NCBI GenBank assembly: GCA_050295355.1
Contig: JBNKPL010000029.1
Location: 1-23,438, forward strand
Direction: 5' to 3'
Source of the DNA: CBFDBF01 sp050295355
GTDB lineage: Bacteria; Pseudomonadota; Gammaproteobacteria; Chromatiales; Chromatiaceae
DNA: 23,438 nucleotides
A model generated the notes under the pieces. That model did no database searches, had not been told where the DNA came from, and worked only from the letters and a program-made list of their open reading frames with translations. The stretch's first letter is position 1, and each line of letters opens with the position of its first letter. Below are positions 1 through 9,761 of this stretch, one piece after another. Made by a program: the position numbers and the translations under genes.

Positions 1-79
1 GCCCCGTATGGACAGCCCCGCTGGAGACGAGAAGCGCAGGGAACCCGGAGGGCGGAATACCCGGGCGCTCTTTTCTTTC

Positions 80-113
80 GTCTCTTTCTTTTGAGCGAAC
101 AAAAGAAAGGGAC
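80..113. repeat. Long imperfect stem repeat, probable dispersed intergenic element
   Basis: Arms 80-92 and 101-113 pair over 13 bp, with one G-T pair, around the 8-nt loop GAGCGAAC. The core is CTTTCTTTT / AAAAGAAAG. The preceding bases (about 20-75) are rich in CCCGG/GGGCGC. From general familiarity, similar CTTTCTTTT-loop-AAAAGAAAG elements recur between genes in many gammaproteobacteria; whether this one is repeated in its own genome cannot be seen from one window. It lies downstream of the minus-strand SH3 gene and could also stabilise or end its transcript. Confidence 0.55.
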
Positions 114-264
114 TCGCAGCCTGAGCTGTGAAGTGAGAATAGAACGCCAAGCTGGATTGGCTGCGAAACTGGTTACCGTAACCACAACACACAACAGGAT
201 GGGTTGTGAAATTAGTTACAAATATAAAAAACAGGGCGATAGTTAAGAGTGTAGAGACCGAACG

Positions 265-954
265 TCAGAAAGAATCCCAGGACTGACCTTTCCGTTTGGT
301 CTGCAGACGCGGTAGCAACAAACCCGCCACAATCCCCAGGATCAACACCGCGGCCCCCACCAGAAACCAGGAGTGGGCGCGGTCGTTCTCCAGTTCGCGT
401 TTTTCCAGTTTCAGGTTTTCCACTTCCCAGGTGAGCGCCGCCACCTTTTTTCTCAGATTTCGGCGTTCGTTGGCGGTCTGCACCGCGCCGCCGGAGGTGC
501 GGCGGTACTCTTCCAGTTCCAGTTGCAGGCGGTTTCGCTCCTCTTTGAGTTGCCGGGCCGTGGCGGCCCATCTGGCGGCCTCCTGCTTTGCCTTCTCCTG
601 TTCCTGTTTGGCGTTGGCCAGCTGTTGACCCGCGCCCGGGGTGATCATCAGCTGGCGTGTGGGCAGGTAGCCTGTAATGCCATCCTGAGTGCGGATCTTC
701 GAGAACCCGCTGCCGCCATTGCTGCTTAGCAGCACCACCTCTTTTCCTCCGGGCAGGGTCGTTACTACCGGATGCTCAACCCCTTCGCCCGAAAAGATCT
801 GAACCTCCAGTTGGTCCGAGATGTAGCGGGTCTCCGCCAGGGCCGCGGTGTTGGCCAGCAGAAGGAGCAGCAGGAGAGGGATCAGATTTGAAGCAATAGG
901 GCGCATATGAAGCTTTTTTTCCGCAATTTCTACGCGAAAAGGCTGTTTTTTCAT
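265..954 (-). CDS. YgiM-like SH3-domain, coiled-coil, C-terminally anchored envelope protein
   Basis: The 229-residue protein has the architecture of the bacterial SH3-and-anchor family typified by E. coli YgiM. A hydrophobic signal segment (about residues 24-40, ending AALA) is followed by an SH3b domain (about 42-95), a charged coiled coil (about 107-183) and a C-terminal membrane helix (about 186-206) with a basic tail. Most of the chain should therefore lie in the periplasm. The cellular role of this family is poorly defined. I start it at 954 because GGAAGG lies at good distance upstream. An in-frame ATG at 906 would give a more compact signal peptide but has a weaker Shine-Dalgarno, and the frame is open further upstream to 1014. 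It stands alone on the minus strand, divergent from yajC. Confidence 0.8.
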   Translation of the reverse strand: MKKQPFRVEIAEKKLHMRPIASNLIPLLLLLLLANTAALAETRYISDQLEVQIFSGEGVEHPVVTTLPGGKEVVLLSSNGGSGFSKIRTQDGITGYLPTRQLMITPGAGQQLANAKQEQEKAKQEAARWAATARQLKEERNRLQLELEEYRRTSGGAVQTANERRNLRKKVAALTWEVENLKLEKRELENDRAHSWFLVGAAVLILGIVAGLLLPRLQTKRKGQSWDSF

Positions 955-1003
955 TAATGTAATCCTTCCGTCCCTGGGGCCGCCGGCGGTTATCGACGGC
1001 CTA

Positions 1004-1033
1004 GTTATACACATTTTGCGGGCCGCCTGTCAT
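1004..1033 (-). promoter_or_regulatory. Candidate sigma70 promoter for the YgiM-like gene
   Basis: Read on the minus strand, ATGACA (1033-1028, five of six to the -35 consensus) is followed after 18 bp by TATAAC (1009-1004, five of six to the -10). Transcription would begin near 997, leaving a leader of about 40 nt before the ATG at 954. The prediction rests on sequence match only. Confidence 0.45.
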
Positions 1034-1183
1034 TTATTAACTTGATCACAGGCATCCAGCGGTATGCTCCGGCAGGGATTAGTATAACCTATTGATTATT
1101 ATTGATAACTTAATATTGGCTAAAAAATAGGCAGTCGAACCGCCGCCCGGCGGTTGCTGGGATTGTCTGGGGTTTGGGACGGA

Positions 1184-1218
1184 TTATCAACAGAATTATC
1201 CACAGGAATTGTGGATAA
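1184..1218. promoter_or_regulatory. Cluster of three DnaA-box-like 9-mers
   Basis: TTATCCACA at 1196-1204 matches the TTATNCACA DnaA consensus perfectly. A second perfect copy lies inverted at 1210-1218, five bases away. TTATCAACA at 1184-1192 is a one-mismatch copy in the same direction as the first. An AT-rich tract lies about 55-100 bp upstream. Two perfect boxes facing each other form a 23-bp near-palindrome, so a dimeric repressor site is an alternative reading. Confidence 0.5.
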
Positions 1219-1488
1219 CATCCGGTTTCTGTTTGCAGACAAGGGGCTGGGCAAGGAGTTGCAGCGGATACCTGATGAATATTCCGTAACTCATTGAGCG
1301 GCAAACGTAGCTGCCGGGCTGCTTTCGAATCACCCGGCCGGAAAGCCCTTTATCTTCTACGCCGCTTGAAATCAGCGGGAGGCGCCCGCACTGTTTGGGG
1401 CGAGATAGGTTCGAGGGGCTATTATATGGCGGCCCCAACTGTGCAATAATGCGCCCCTTTAATAACAGATAAACCGGGTTGAAAATCC

Positions 1489-1824
1489 ATGAGTTTCTTT
1501 ATTTCTGATGCCCTGGCCGAGGCGGCCCCTACTGCGAATGCTGCCGGCGGTGGCCTTGAAATGATAATCCCCCTGGTCGGCTTTTTCCTGATCTTCTATT
1601 TCCTCATGATCCGCCCGCAGGTAAAGCGGCAAAAAGAGCACAAGAAGATGGTGGAGTCCCTGGCAAAGGGCGACGAAGTGCAACTGGAAGGCGGCATGAT
1701 GGGCAAGGTCACCCACCTGGGTGATGAAGCGGCCAAGGTGGAGATCGCTGACGGCATCGAAGTGAAGGTGCGCCGCCAGTCCATCGCCGCCGTGCTGCCC
1801 AAGGGTACGCTGGCCGATCTGTAA
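1489..1824 (+). CDS. yajC: Sec translocase accessory subunit YajC
   Basis: YajC is a small inner-membrane partner of SecDF that associates with the SecYEG translocon. The 111-residue protein has the family layout: a short periplasmic N-terminus, one membrane helix (about residues 23-41), the conserved FLMIRPQ segment straight after it, and a cytoplasmic beta-rich tail with KGDEV and GGMMGKV motifs. Length is normal for the family. The start at 1489 is the only one that leaves the helix intact; the Shine-Dalgarno is weak. It leads yajC-secD-secF. The queA and tgt genes that often precede yajC in gammaproteobacteria are not present; a long gene-free region lies upstream instead. Confidence 0.95.
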   Translation: MSFFISDALAEAAPTANAAGGGLEMIIPLVGFFLIFYFLMIRPQVKRQKEHKKMVESLAKGDEVQLEGGMMGKVTHLGDEAAKVEIADGIEVKVRRQSIAAVLPKGTLADL

Positions 1825-1840
1825 ATGGATTCCTACTTTT

Positions 1841-1865
1841 AAGGGCCCCTTTGGGCCCTTTCTTT
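1841..1865 (+). terminator. Intrinsic-terminator-like hairpin between yajC and secD
   Basis: AAGGGCCC (1841-1848) pairs perfectly with GGGCCCTT (1853-1860) around a CTTT loop and is followed by TCTTT. The secD start lies about 25 bp beyond, with no obvious promoter in between. The hairpin therefore looks like a partial terminator or processing site that sets the yajC to secD ratio within one operon. Confidence 0.6.
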
Positions 1866-1886
1866 AAGTTGTAAAGAACTTCGACC

Positions 1887-3740
<1,854 letters not shown>

Positions 3741-3768
3741 GGTTAGGCAAGAGATAGAAGAAACCGTT

Positions 3769-4707
3769 ATGCAGATCTTCAAAAAAGCGACCCACATTGA
3801 TTTCATGGGCAAGCGCAAGCTGGCCATGATGCTTTCTACCCTGGTGATCCTGATCGCCATCGGCTCCCTGGCGGTGCAGCGCCTCGCCCTGGGGATCGAT
3901 TTTACCGGCGGCACCCTGGTGGAGGTGGGCTACGAGCAGCCCGCCGACCTGATCGCGGTGCGCAGCGCCCTGGAGGCGGACGGCTTCGGGGACGCCACGG
4001 TGCAGCACTTTGGAAGTTCCAAGGATGTGCTGGTGCGGCTGGCGCCGCGGGAAGACATCAGTAACGAACAGTTGAGCAACCGCGCTTTCGCGGCGCTCAA
4101 TGAGGCGGTGGACGGCGGCGCCGAACTGCGCCGGGTGGAGTTCGTCGGTCCCCAGGTAGGCGAAGAGCTGACCGAAAAGGGGGGGCTGGCCATGCTCTTC
4201 GCCCTGATCGGCATCCTGATCTATGTGGCGCTGCGGTTCGAATACCGTTTCGCGGTGGGCTCCGTGATCGCCCTGGTCCATGACGTGCTGGTGACGGTGG
4301 GCATCTTTTCGCTGTTGCAGGTGGAGTTTGATCTGCCGGTGCTGGCGGCGGTGCTGGCGGTGATCGGTTACTCCCTGAACGACACCATCGTGGTGTATGA
4401 CCGTATTCGGGAGAATTTCCGCAAGCTGCGCAAGGAGACGGTGGAGGAGATCATCAACAGCTCCCTCAACCAGACCCTGTCGCGCACCCTGGTGACCTCG
4501 CTGACCACCCTGCTGGTGCTGCTGGCGCTCTTTTTCCTGGGTGGCGAGATTATTCATGGCTTCGCCCTGGCGCTTATCGTCGGCGTGGTGGTGGGTACCT
4601 ACTCATCCATCTATGTGGCCAGCTCCGCGGTGCTGATGCTCGGCATTAGCAAGGCTGATCTTATGCCGCCGAAGAAGGAAGGCGAGGAGTTGGAGGCCCG
4701 GCCCTGA
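3769..4707 (+). CDS. secF: Protein translocase subunit SecF
   Basis: SecF forms the membrane complex with SecD that assists late translocation. The 312-residue protein has a first helix at about 17-37, the LGIDFTGGT motif at 41-49, a periplasmic loop, and the C-terminal RND-like bundle with GYSLNDTIVVYDRIRE carrying the charged residues used in proton transfer. Length is typical. It starts 28 bp after secD and is followed by a good intrinsic terminator, so it closes the yajC-secD-secF operon. Confidence 0.97.
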   Translation: MQIFKKATHIDFMGKRKLAMMLSTLVILIAIGSLAVQRLALGIDFTGGTLVEVGYEQPADLIAVRSALEADGFGDATVQHFGSSKDVLVRLAPREDISNEQLSNRAFAALNEAVDGGAELRRVEFVGPQVGEELTEKGGLAMLFALIGILIYVALRFEYRFAVGSVIALVHDVLVTVGIFSLLQVEFDLPVLAAVLAVIGYSLNDTIVVYDRIRENFRKLRKETVEEIINSSLNQTLSRTLVTSLTTLLVLLALFFLGGEIIHGFALALIVGVVVGTYSSIYVASSAVLMLGISKADLMPPKKEGEELEARP

Positions 4708-4717
4708 TTCAGGTATG

Positions 4718-4753
4718 CCCGGCAAGATTATTTTTCTATCCATGCCGGGTTTT
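4718..4753 (+). terminator. Intrinsic terminator of the secDF operon
   Basis: CCCGGCA (4718-4724) pairs with TGCCGGG (4743-4749) and is followed directly by TTTT. The 18-nt loop is long and T-rich. It sits 10 bp after the secF stop and upstream of the tRNA promoter, where a terminator is expected. Confidence 0.6.
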
Positions 4754-4801
4754 AAAGGGCGAAAACTCCCTTTCCGGATACAATCACTGCTCGACGCGTA
4801 G

Positions 4802-4807
4802 TATAAT
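4802..4807 (+). promoter_or_regulatory. -10 element of the tRNA-Leu promoter
   Basis: A perfect TATAAT lies 36 bp before the mature tRNA and is followed by the GC-rich discriminator CCGCGG, as is typical of stringently controlled stable-RNA promoters. No clear -35 hexamer is visible at 16-18 bp spacing. Confidence 0.55.
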
Positions 4808-4842
4808 CCGCGGCTTGCTTGACGGTTCCTGGAACCGGTTAT

Positions 4843-4928
<86 letters not shown>

Positions 4929-4989
4929 CTACATTTTTTTAACAGTCTGATTAAGAGGAGGGCTGGCCCCGGCCGCCCGATGGGTTCGC

Positions 4990-6309
4990 ATGCAAGTTTC
5001 GGTTGAATCAGGAGAAGGCCTGCAAAGGCGGATGACGGTTGAACTGCCCGCTGAGCGGGTGGACGCGGAGATCGAGAAGCGCCTCAAACAGATCGCCAAG
5101 ACCGCCAAGATGGCCGGGTTTCGTCCCGGTAAAGTTCCAATGAAGGTGGTTCGCACACACTATCAGGACCAGGTCCGGCAGGAGGTGTTTGGCCATTTGG
5201 TGCAGTCGAGCTATTTCGAGGCGCTCAGCCACGAGAAGCTGCAGCCGGTGGGTAATCCCGCAATTGAGCCGATTGAGAAGGCGCCGGAAGAGGGCATGGC
5301 CTACACCGCGGTGTTCGATGTGATGCCGGAAGTCGTGCTGCAGCCGATGAGCGAAGCTACCATCACCCGGCCCGCCGTCAAGGTGACGGACGAGGATCTG
5401 GAGAAGATGATCGAGAAGCTGCGCGGGCAGCGGGTGACCTGGTGCGAGGTGGAGCGCGGGGCGCAACTGGGCGACCAGACCACCATCAATTTCAAGGGCA
5501 TGATCGACGGTGAGGTGTTCAAGGGCGGAAGCGCGGACGATGTGCCGCTGGTGCTGGGTTCCGGCGCCATGATCGCCGGTTTCGAAGAGGGCCTTATCGG
5601 CGCTGCTTCGGGCGAGAACCGTACCCTGGAACTGGCCTTCCCGGACGACTACCGCGTGGATCATCTTGCAGGCAAGCCCGCCACCTTTGAAGTGGAAGTC
5701 ACCAAGGTGGCCGAGCCGGTGTTGCCGGAGCTGGATGACGAATTCGTAACCGCTTTCGGGATCAAGGAAGGGGGCGTAGAGGCCTTCCGCGCCGAAATTC
5801 GCTCCAACATGGAGCGGGAATTGGAAGACAAGATTCGCGCTACCCTGAAGGATCAGGCCATGAACGCGCTGCTGGAAGCCAATCCGGTGGAAGTGCCGGG
5901 CGCCATGGTGCAGCAGGAGGCCCAGGCGCTGCTGGAGCAGACCAAGGCCAGCCTGGCCCAGAGCGGCCACAGCAGCAATATGGAGCTGCCCCTGAGCCTG
6001 TTCGAGGATCAGGCGAAGCGCCGCGTATCCCTGGGTCTTTTGATCGCCGAGGTGGTAAAGGCGAACGACATCCAATTGGACGAAGCGCGGGTTCAGACCC
6101 GGATCAACGAGGTTGCCGAGACCTATGAGAATCCGCAGGAAGTGATCGATTACTACGACGCCCATCCCGAGCATAAGGCCGCGGTGCAGAACGCGGTGCT
6201 CGAAGAGCAGGTCGTGGACTGGGTGCTGGAGCAGGCCAAGCTCGTGGACGAGGCCAAGAGTTTCGACGAAATGATGAATCCCCCTGCGAATGAAGGGGAT
6301 GAGGGTTAA
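4990..6309 (+). CDS. tig: Trigger factor, ribosome-associated chaperone and prolyl isomerase
   Basis: Trigger factor docks at the ribosomal exit tunnel and shields nascent chains. The 439-residue protein has the N-terminal ribosome-binding domain with the signature GFRPGKVP (residues 43-50). A central FKBP-type isomerase domain (about 150-240) contains GDQTTINFKG and the GSGAMIAGFEEGL segment, followed by a long helical C-terminal chaperone domain. Length is typical. GAGGAGG occurs about 30 bp upstream, with a GC-rich stretch between it and the start, so the start rests mainly on family alignment. It leads the tig-clpP-clpX group, with clpP 14 bp downstream. Confidence 0.96.
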   Translation: MQVSVESGEGLQRRMTVELPAERVDAEIEKRLKQIAKTAKMAGFRPGKVPMKVVRTHYQDQVRQEVFGHLVQSSYFEALSHEKLQPVGNPAIEPIEKAPEEGMAYTAVFDVMPEVVLQPMSEATITRPAVKVTDEDLEKMIEKLRGQRVTWCEVERGAQLGDQTTINFKGMIDGEVFKGGSADDVPLVLGSGAMIAGFEEGLIGAASGENRTLELAFPDDYRVDHLAGKPATFEVEVTKVAEPVLPELDDEFVTAFGIKEGGVEAFRAEIRSNMERELEDKIRATLKDQAMNALLEANPVEVPGAMVQQEAQALLEQTKASLAQSGHSSNMELPLSLFEDQAKRRVSLGLLIAEVVKANDIQLDEARVQTRINEVAETYENPQEVIDYYDAHPEHKAAVQNAVLEEQVVDWVLEQAKLVDEAKSFDEMMNPPANEGDEG

Positions 6310-6323
6310 AGGATCTTCCGAAA

Positions 6324-6968
6324 ATGGCCGATAGACTGAATATGGGTGCTATGGATACGAAAAACCTGGGACTGGTTCCCATCGTGGTGGAACAGACGGC
6401 GCGCGGCGAGCGTTCTTACGACATCTACTCCCGGCTGCTGAAAGAGCGCGTCATTTTCCTGGTCGGCCCGGTGGAAGACCATATGGCCAATCTGGTGGTG
6501 GCCCAGCTGCTGTTTCTGGAGTCGGAGAACCCGGACAAGGATATCCATATCTATATCAACTCACCCGGCGGTTCCGTAAGCGCCGGGCTGGCGATCTATG
6601 ACACCATGCAGTTCATCCGGCCCAATGTCAGCACCATGTGCGTGGGCCAGGCGGCCAGCATGGGCGCCCTGTTGCTGGCCGGCGGTGCGCCGGGCAAGCG
6701 CTTCTGTCTGCCCCATTCGCGGATCATGATCCACCAGCCGTTGGGCGGCTTTCAGGGACAGGCCAGTGACATTGAAATTCACGCCAAGGAGATCCTGTTG
6801 CTGCGGGACCGCTTGAACCAGATCCTGGCCAAGCACACGGGTCGGCCGCTGGAAAAGATCGAGCAGGATACCGAGCGGGACAACTTTATGAGCGGCGAAG
6901 AGTCGGTCAAATATGGCCTGATCGACAAGGTTCTCAGTGAGCGGCCTGGTGCAGAGGCGGCGGAATAA
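6324..6968 (+). CDS. clpP: ATP-dependent Clp protease proteolytic subunit ClpP
   Basis: ClpP forms the tetradecameric serine-protease chamber that degrades substrates unfolded by ClpX or ClpA. The 214-residue protein keeps the catalytic triad: Ser112 in GQAASMGA, His137 in SRIMIHQP and Asp186 in ERDNFM. The N-terminal stretch before VPIVVEQ is the usual short propeptide region. A second in-frame ATG at residue 7 (6342) and a third at residue 10 are possible starts. It sits 14 bp after tig and about 105 bp before clpX. Confidence 0.97.
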   Translation: MADRLNMGAMDTKNLGLVPIVVEQTARGERSYDIYSRLLKERVIFLVGPVEDHMANLVVAQLLFLESENPDKDIHIYINSPGGSVSAGLAIYDTMQFIRPNVSTMCVGQAASMGALLLAGGAPGKRFCLPHSRIMIHQPLGGFQGQASDIEIHAKEILLLRDRLNQILAKHTGRPLEKIEQDTERDNFMSGEESVKYGLIDKVLSERPGAEAAE

Positions 6969-7003
6969 CCGCTTAATTTGCTGGGAAAACATAGGCTTGG
7001 GCC

Positions 7004-7031
7004 TTGTTATTCGGAAACAATCCGATATGAT
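7004..7031 (+). promoter_or_regulatory. Candidate sigma70 promoter for clpX
   Basis: TTGTTA (7004-7009, four of six) and TATGAT (7026-7031, five of six) are separated by 16 bp. Transcription would start near 7038, about 35 nt before the clpX ATG. This would allow clpX expression apart from tig-clpP. Confidence 0.45.
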
Positions 7032-7073
7032 GAGACCGAGTCTAACCACAGGACCGCTACCTAAGGGGCGAGC

Positions 7074-8351
7074 ATGAGCGACAACAAGAAAGGCAAAGGT
7101 GACGACGGCAAGTTGCTGTATTGTTCTTTCTGCGGCAAAAGCCAGCATGAAGTCCGCAAATTGATCGCGGGTCCGTCCGTATTTATCTGTGACGAATGCG
7201 TCGAACTCTGCAACGACATCATCCGCGAAGAGATGCAGGAAGCGGGTATTGAAGGCAGTAGCGCTCTTCCCAAACCCCAGGAACTGTTTGAACTGCTTGA
7301 TCAGTATGTGATCGGGCAGGCGCGGGCGAAAAAAGTACTTTCCGTAGCGGTCTACAACCATTACAAGCGGCTGGAGTCCGGTTCCCAGCAGGACGAGATC
7401 GAGATCGCCAAGAGTAATATTCTGCTCATCGGCCCCACCGGTTCCGGTAAAACCCTGCTGGCGGAAACCCTGGCCCGAATGCTGGAGGTCCCCTTCACCA
7501 TCGCCGACGCCACCACCCTCACTGAGGCGGGGTATGTGGGCGAGGATGTGGAGAACATCATCCAGAAATTGCTGCAGAAGTGCGATTACGATGTGGAGAA
7601 GGCGCAGAGCGGCATCGTCTACATCGACGAAATCGACAAGATCTCCCGCAAGTCGGACAATCCCTCCATCACCCGCGACGTTTCCGGCGAAGGGGTGCAG
7701 CAGGCCCTGCTGAAGCTGATTGAAGGGACCGTGGCATCGGTTCCGCCCCAGGGTGGACGCAAGCATCCGCAGCAGGAATTCCTGCAGGTGAACACCTCTA
7801 ACATCCTGTTTATTGTCGGCGGCGCCTTTGCCGGTCTCGACAAGGTGATCCGCGACCGTTCGGAAAAGGGCGGTATCGGCTTTTCCGCGGAGGTGCGCAG
7901 CAAGGACGACTCCCGCAAGATGGGAGAGATCCTCGGCAATGTGGAGCCGGAGGACCTGATCCGTTATGGCCTGATTCCGGAATTTGTCGGCCGCCTGCCC
8001 GTGGTGGCGACCCTGGAAGAGCTGGATGAGGACGCCCTGGTCAAGATCCTTACCGAACCCAAGAACGCACTGGTCAAGCAGTACGGACGGCTGTTCGAGA
8101 TGGAGGACTGCGAACTGGAGATCCGCGAGGACGCCCTGCGCGCCATTGCCCGCAAGGCCATGGAACGCAAGACCGGCGCGCGCGGCCTGCGGACCATCCT
8201 GGAGCAGGTGCTGCTGGATACCATGTACGACCTGCCCTCCATGGAGAATGTCAGCAAGGTGGTGGTGGACGAGACGGTCATTGCCGGCGAAAACCCGCCC
8301 TATTTCATCTATGACGGCGGGGAACAGCAGCAGGCCGTAGCCTCCGACTGA
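7074..8351 (+). CDS. clpX: ATP-dependent Clp protease ATP-binding subunit ClpX
   Basis: ClpX is the hexameric AAA+ unfoldase that feeds substrates to ClpP. The 425-residue protein has the N-terminal zinc-binding domain (Cys17, Cys20, Cys39, Cys42), Walker A GPTGSGKT (120-127), the GYVG pore loop, Walker B VYIDEIDK, and the IGF loop (IGFSAEV) that docks into ClpP. Length is normal. It starts after GGGGCGAGC. In many proteobacteria lon follows; here a hairpin and an unrelated kinase gene follow. Confidence 0.97.
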   Translation: MSDNKKGKGDDGKLLYCSFCGKSQHEVRKLIAGPSVFICDECVELCNDIIREEMQEAGIEGSSALPKPQELFELLDQYVIGQARAKKVLSVAVYNHYKRLESGSQQDEIEIAKSNILLIGPTGSGKTLLAETLARMLEVPFTIADATTLTEAGYVGEDVENIIQKLLQKCDYDVEKAQSGIVYIDEIDKISRKSDNPSITRDVSGEGVQQALLKLIEGTVASVPPQGGRKHPQQEFLQVNTSNILFIVGGAFAGLDKVIRDRSEKGGIGFSAEVRSKDDSRKMGEILGNVEPEDLIRYGLIPEFVGRLPVVATLEELDEDALVKILTEPKNALVKQYGRLFEMEDCELEIREDALRAIARKAMERKTGARGLRTILEQVLLDTMYDLPSMENVSKVVVDETVIAGENPPYFIYDGGEQQQAVASD

Positions 8352-8371
8352 GCCGGTCCGTAGCATGGGTC

Positions 8372-8401
8372 CCAAAGGGTGCCGCAAGGGCTGCCCTTTG
8401 G
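8372..8401 (+). terminator. Hairpin after clpX, weak terminator candidate
   Basis: CCAAAGGG (8372-8379) pairs perfectly with CCCTTTGG (8394-8401) around a 14-nt GC-rich loop, 20 bp after the clpX stop. There is no T-tract, so it may protect the 3' end rather than terminate. A second small palindrome, TGCTGG-TC-CCAGCA, lies at 8507-8520, before the next gene. Confidence 0.35.
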
Positions 8402-8570
8402 CGCCGACATCCCTGCCCCCCATTGGATACCCCACGGTCCGCACCCGAATGTGGTCCTTTCATTTGTGGTTTTGAGTTGCCCGCGTCCCAAGTCAATGCG
8501 AGGCGTTGCTGGTCCCAGCATGGAAATCATGTATATTCAAAAGAGTGAGATCTTCTAAACTGGGCCGGGA

Positions 8571-9752
8571 ATGGGAAAAATCCTGATCAAACAAGCCGAT
8601 GGCTCCCAAGTGGTGCCGTTTCTGCGTGGCATCCTGACCCGTTCGTTGCAGGAGTCGGGATTCAGCTTTGAAGATGCCTACCGCGTGGCGTCAGTGATTC
8701 GCAGCGAACTCGGCCAGAATCCGGAAGACCGTGAGATCACCGGCAAGGAGCTGCGCGGGATCGTCGGCGAATATCTGCGTAAGGCGTTCGGTGAGGACGC
8801 GGCGCAGCGCTATACCGTATTGGCGGCCCCACCCGCCACCATCTATGTAGAGACCGAAGATGGCAGATTGACCCCCTTTTCCCGCGGCCACCATCAACAT
8901 TTCCTGGAACCCTGTTGCCTCTCCGCGGAGGAGTCGGCCCGTATTACCGCCAAGGTTTACGGCTATCTGTTGCGGCTCGGTGTGGAGCGGATCCCCTCCC
9001 AGGAGGTGCGCGCCCTAACCAGCCGCTATCTGGAGCAGGACGTGGATGCCAAGGCGGCCCAGCGCTATCTCAAGTGGAGCCGCTTTTTCCGCAGTAACCG
9101 TCCCTTACTGGTGTTGATCGGCGGCACCGCCGGTTGCGGCAAGAGCACCATCGCCACGGAACTGGCGCACCGTCTGGATATCGTTCGCATCCAGTCCACC
9201 GATATGTTGCGTGAGGTGATGCGCATGATGGTGCCGAAGCGGTTGCTTCCGGCGCTCCACACCTCCTCGTTTCAGGCCTGGGAGGTGCTGCCCCAGGGTG
9301 GCGTGCATCAGCCGGATCTGGATGAGGTGCTGGCCAACGGCTACCGGACCCAGGCCGAACTGTTATCGGTGGCCTGTGAGGGGGCCATTCATCGGGCCCT
9401 TACCGAGCGGGTATCGCTGATACTGGAAGGGGTGCATGTCTATCCTGCGCTGTTGAAAAAGATTGCGTCGGTGGAAGACGCCATCGTGGTGCCCATCATG
9501 CTGGGTGTCCTGCAGCCCGACGAGCTGCGCGACCGGCTCAAGGGCCGGGGGAAAACAGCGCCGGACCGGCGCGGCAAGCGCTATCTGAAACAGTTCGACA
9601 GCATCTGGCGTCTGCAGTCCTACCTGCTGTCGGAGGCGGACAAGGCGGGTATACCGATTATCCAGAACAACGAGAAAGAGACGGTGGTGCGGGATGTTAT
9701 ACGAACCATCATCGACCGGTTGGAAGATGAGGATCTGGGTGGTGCTTCCTGA
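8571..9752 (+). CDS. 2-phosphoglycerate kinase-like protein with tandem ATP-cone-like modules
   Basis: The 393-residue protein resembles archaeal 2-phosphoglycerate kinase (COG2074), which phosphorylates 2-phosphoglycerate to 2,3-bisphosphoglycerate on the methanogen route to cyclic 2,3-diphosphoglycerate. The kinase half begins at about 177 with PLLVLIGG, then Walker A GGTAGCGKST (184-193), STDMLREVMR and LHTSSFQAW, all close to the archaeal sequences as I recall them. Ahead of it is an ATP-cone (about 3-83). A second segment (about 90-170) repeats its pattern (DG-x3-PF-x-RG, E-x-R, AAQRY), so the cone appears duplicated. Substrate is unproven; a small-molecule kinase of another specificity is possible. 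It stands where lon often stands, after clpX, and leads a group with an archaeal-type mutase, a Usp protein and a phosphate transporter. Confidence 0.82.
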   Translation: MGKILIKQADGSQVVPFLRGILTRSLQESGFSFEDAYRVASVIRSELGQNPEDREITGKELRGIVGEYLRKAFGEDAAQRYTVLAAPPATIYVETEDGRLTPFSRGHHQHFLEPCCLSAEESARITAKVYGYLLRLGVERIPSQEVRALTSRYLEQDVDAKAAQRYLKWSRFFRSNRPLLVLIGGTAGCGKSTIATELAHRLDIVRIQSTDMLREVMRMMVPKRLLPALHTSSFQAWEVLPQGGVHQPDLDEVLANGYRTQAELLSVACEGAIHRALTERVSLILEGVHVYPALLKKIASVEDAIVVPIMLGVLQPDELRDRLKGRGKTAPDRRGKRYLKQFDSIWRLQSYLLSEADKAGIPIIQNNEKETVVRDVIRTIIDRLEDEDLGGAS

Positions 9753-9761
9753 TCAGACCGG

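Larger units (their letters stand above)
955..1488. other. 534-bp intergenic region between divergent YgiM-like gene and yajC
   Basis: No convincing gene lies here; the short open frames lack start signals and family resemblance. The region holds the minus-strand promoter candidate (1004-1033), an AT-rich tract (about 1080-1130) and three DnaA-box-like 9-mers (1184-1218). Near yajC there are -10-like hexamers at 1420-1425 (TATTAT) and 1445-1450 (AATAAT preceded by TGC), but no clear -35 element, so the yajC promoter is unresolved. Confidence 0.6.

Noticed and set aside
1..264. Small coding frames and a GGTTAC-C-GTAACC palindrome at 171-183
   Set aside because: Frames show no start signals or family features; the palindrome is short and could be chance.
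4980..5004. Eight-codon open frame overlapping the tig start
   Set aside because: ATG to TGA overlaps tig in another frame; it could be a chance start, with no good spacing to the GAGGAGG site.
6561..8444. 627-codon open frame on the minus strand across clpP and clpX
   Set aside because: Shadow of two certain genes; no recognisable domain and no ribosome-binding site.
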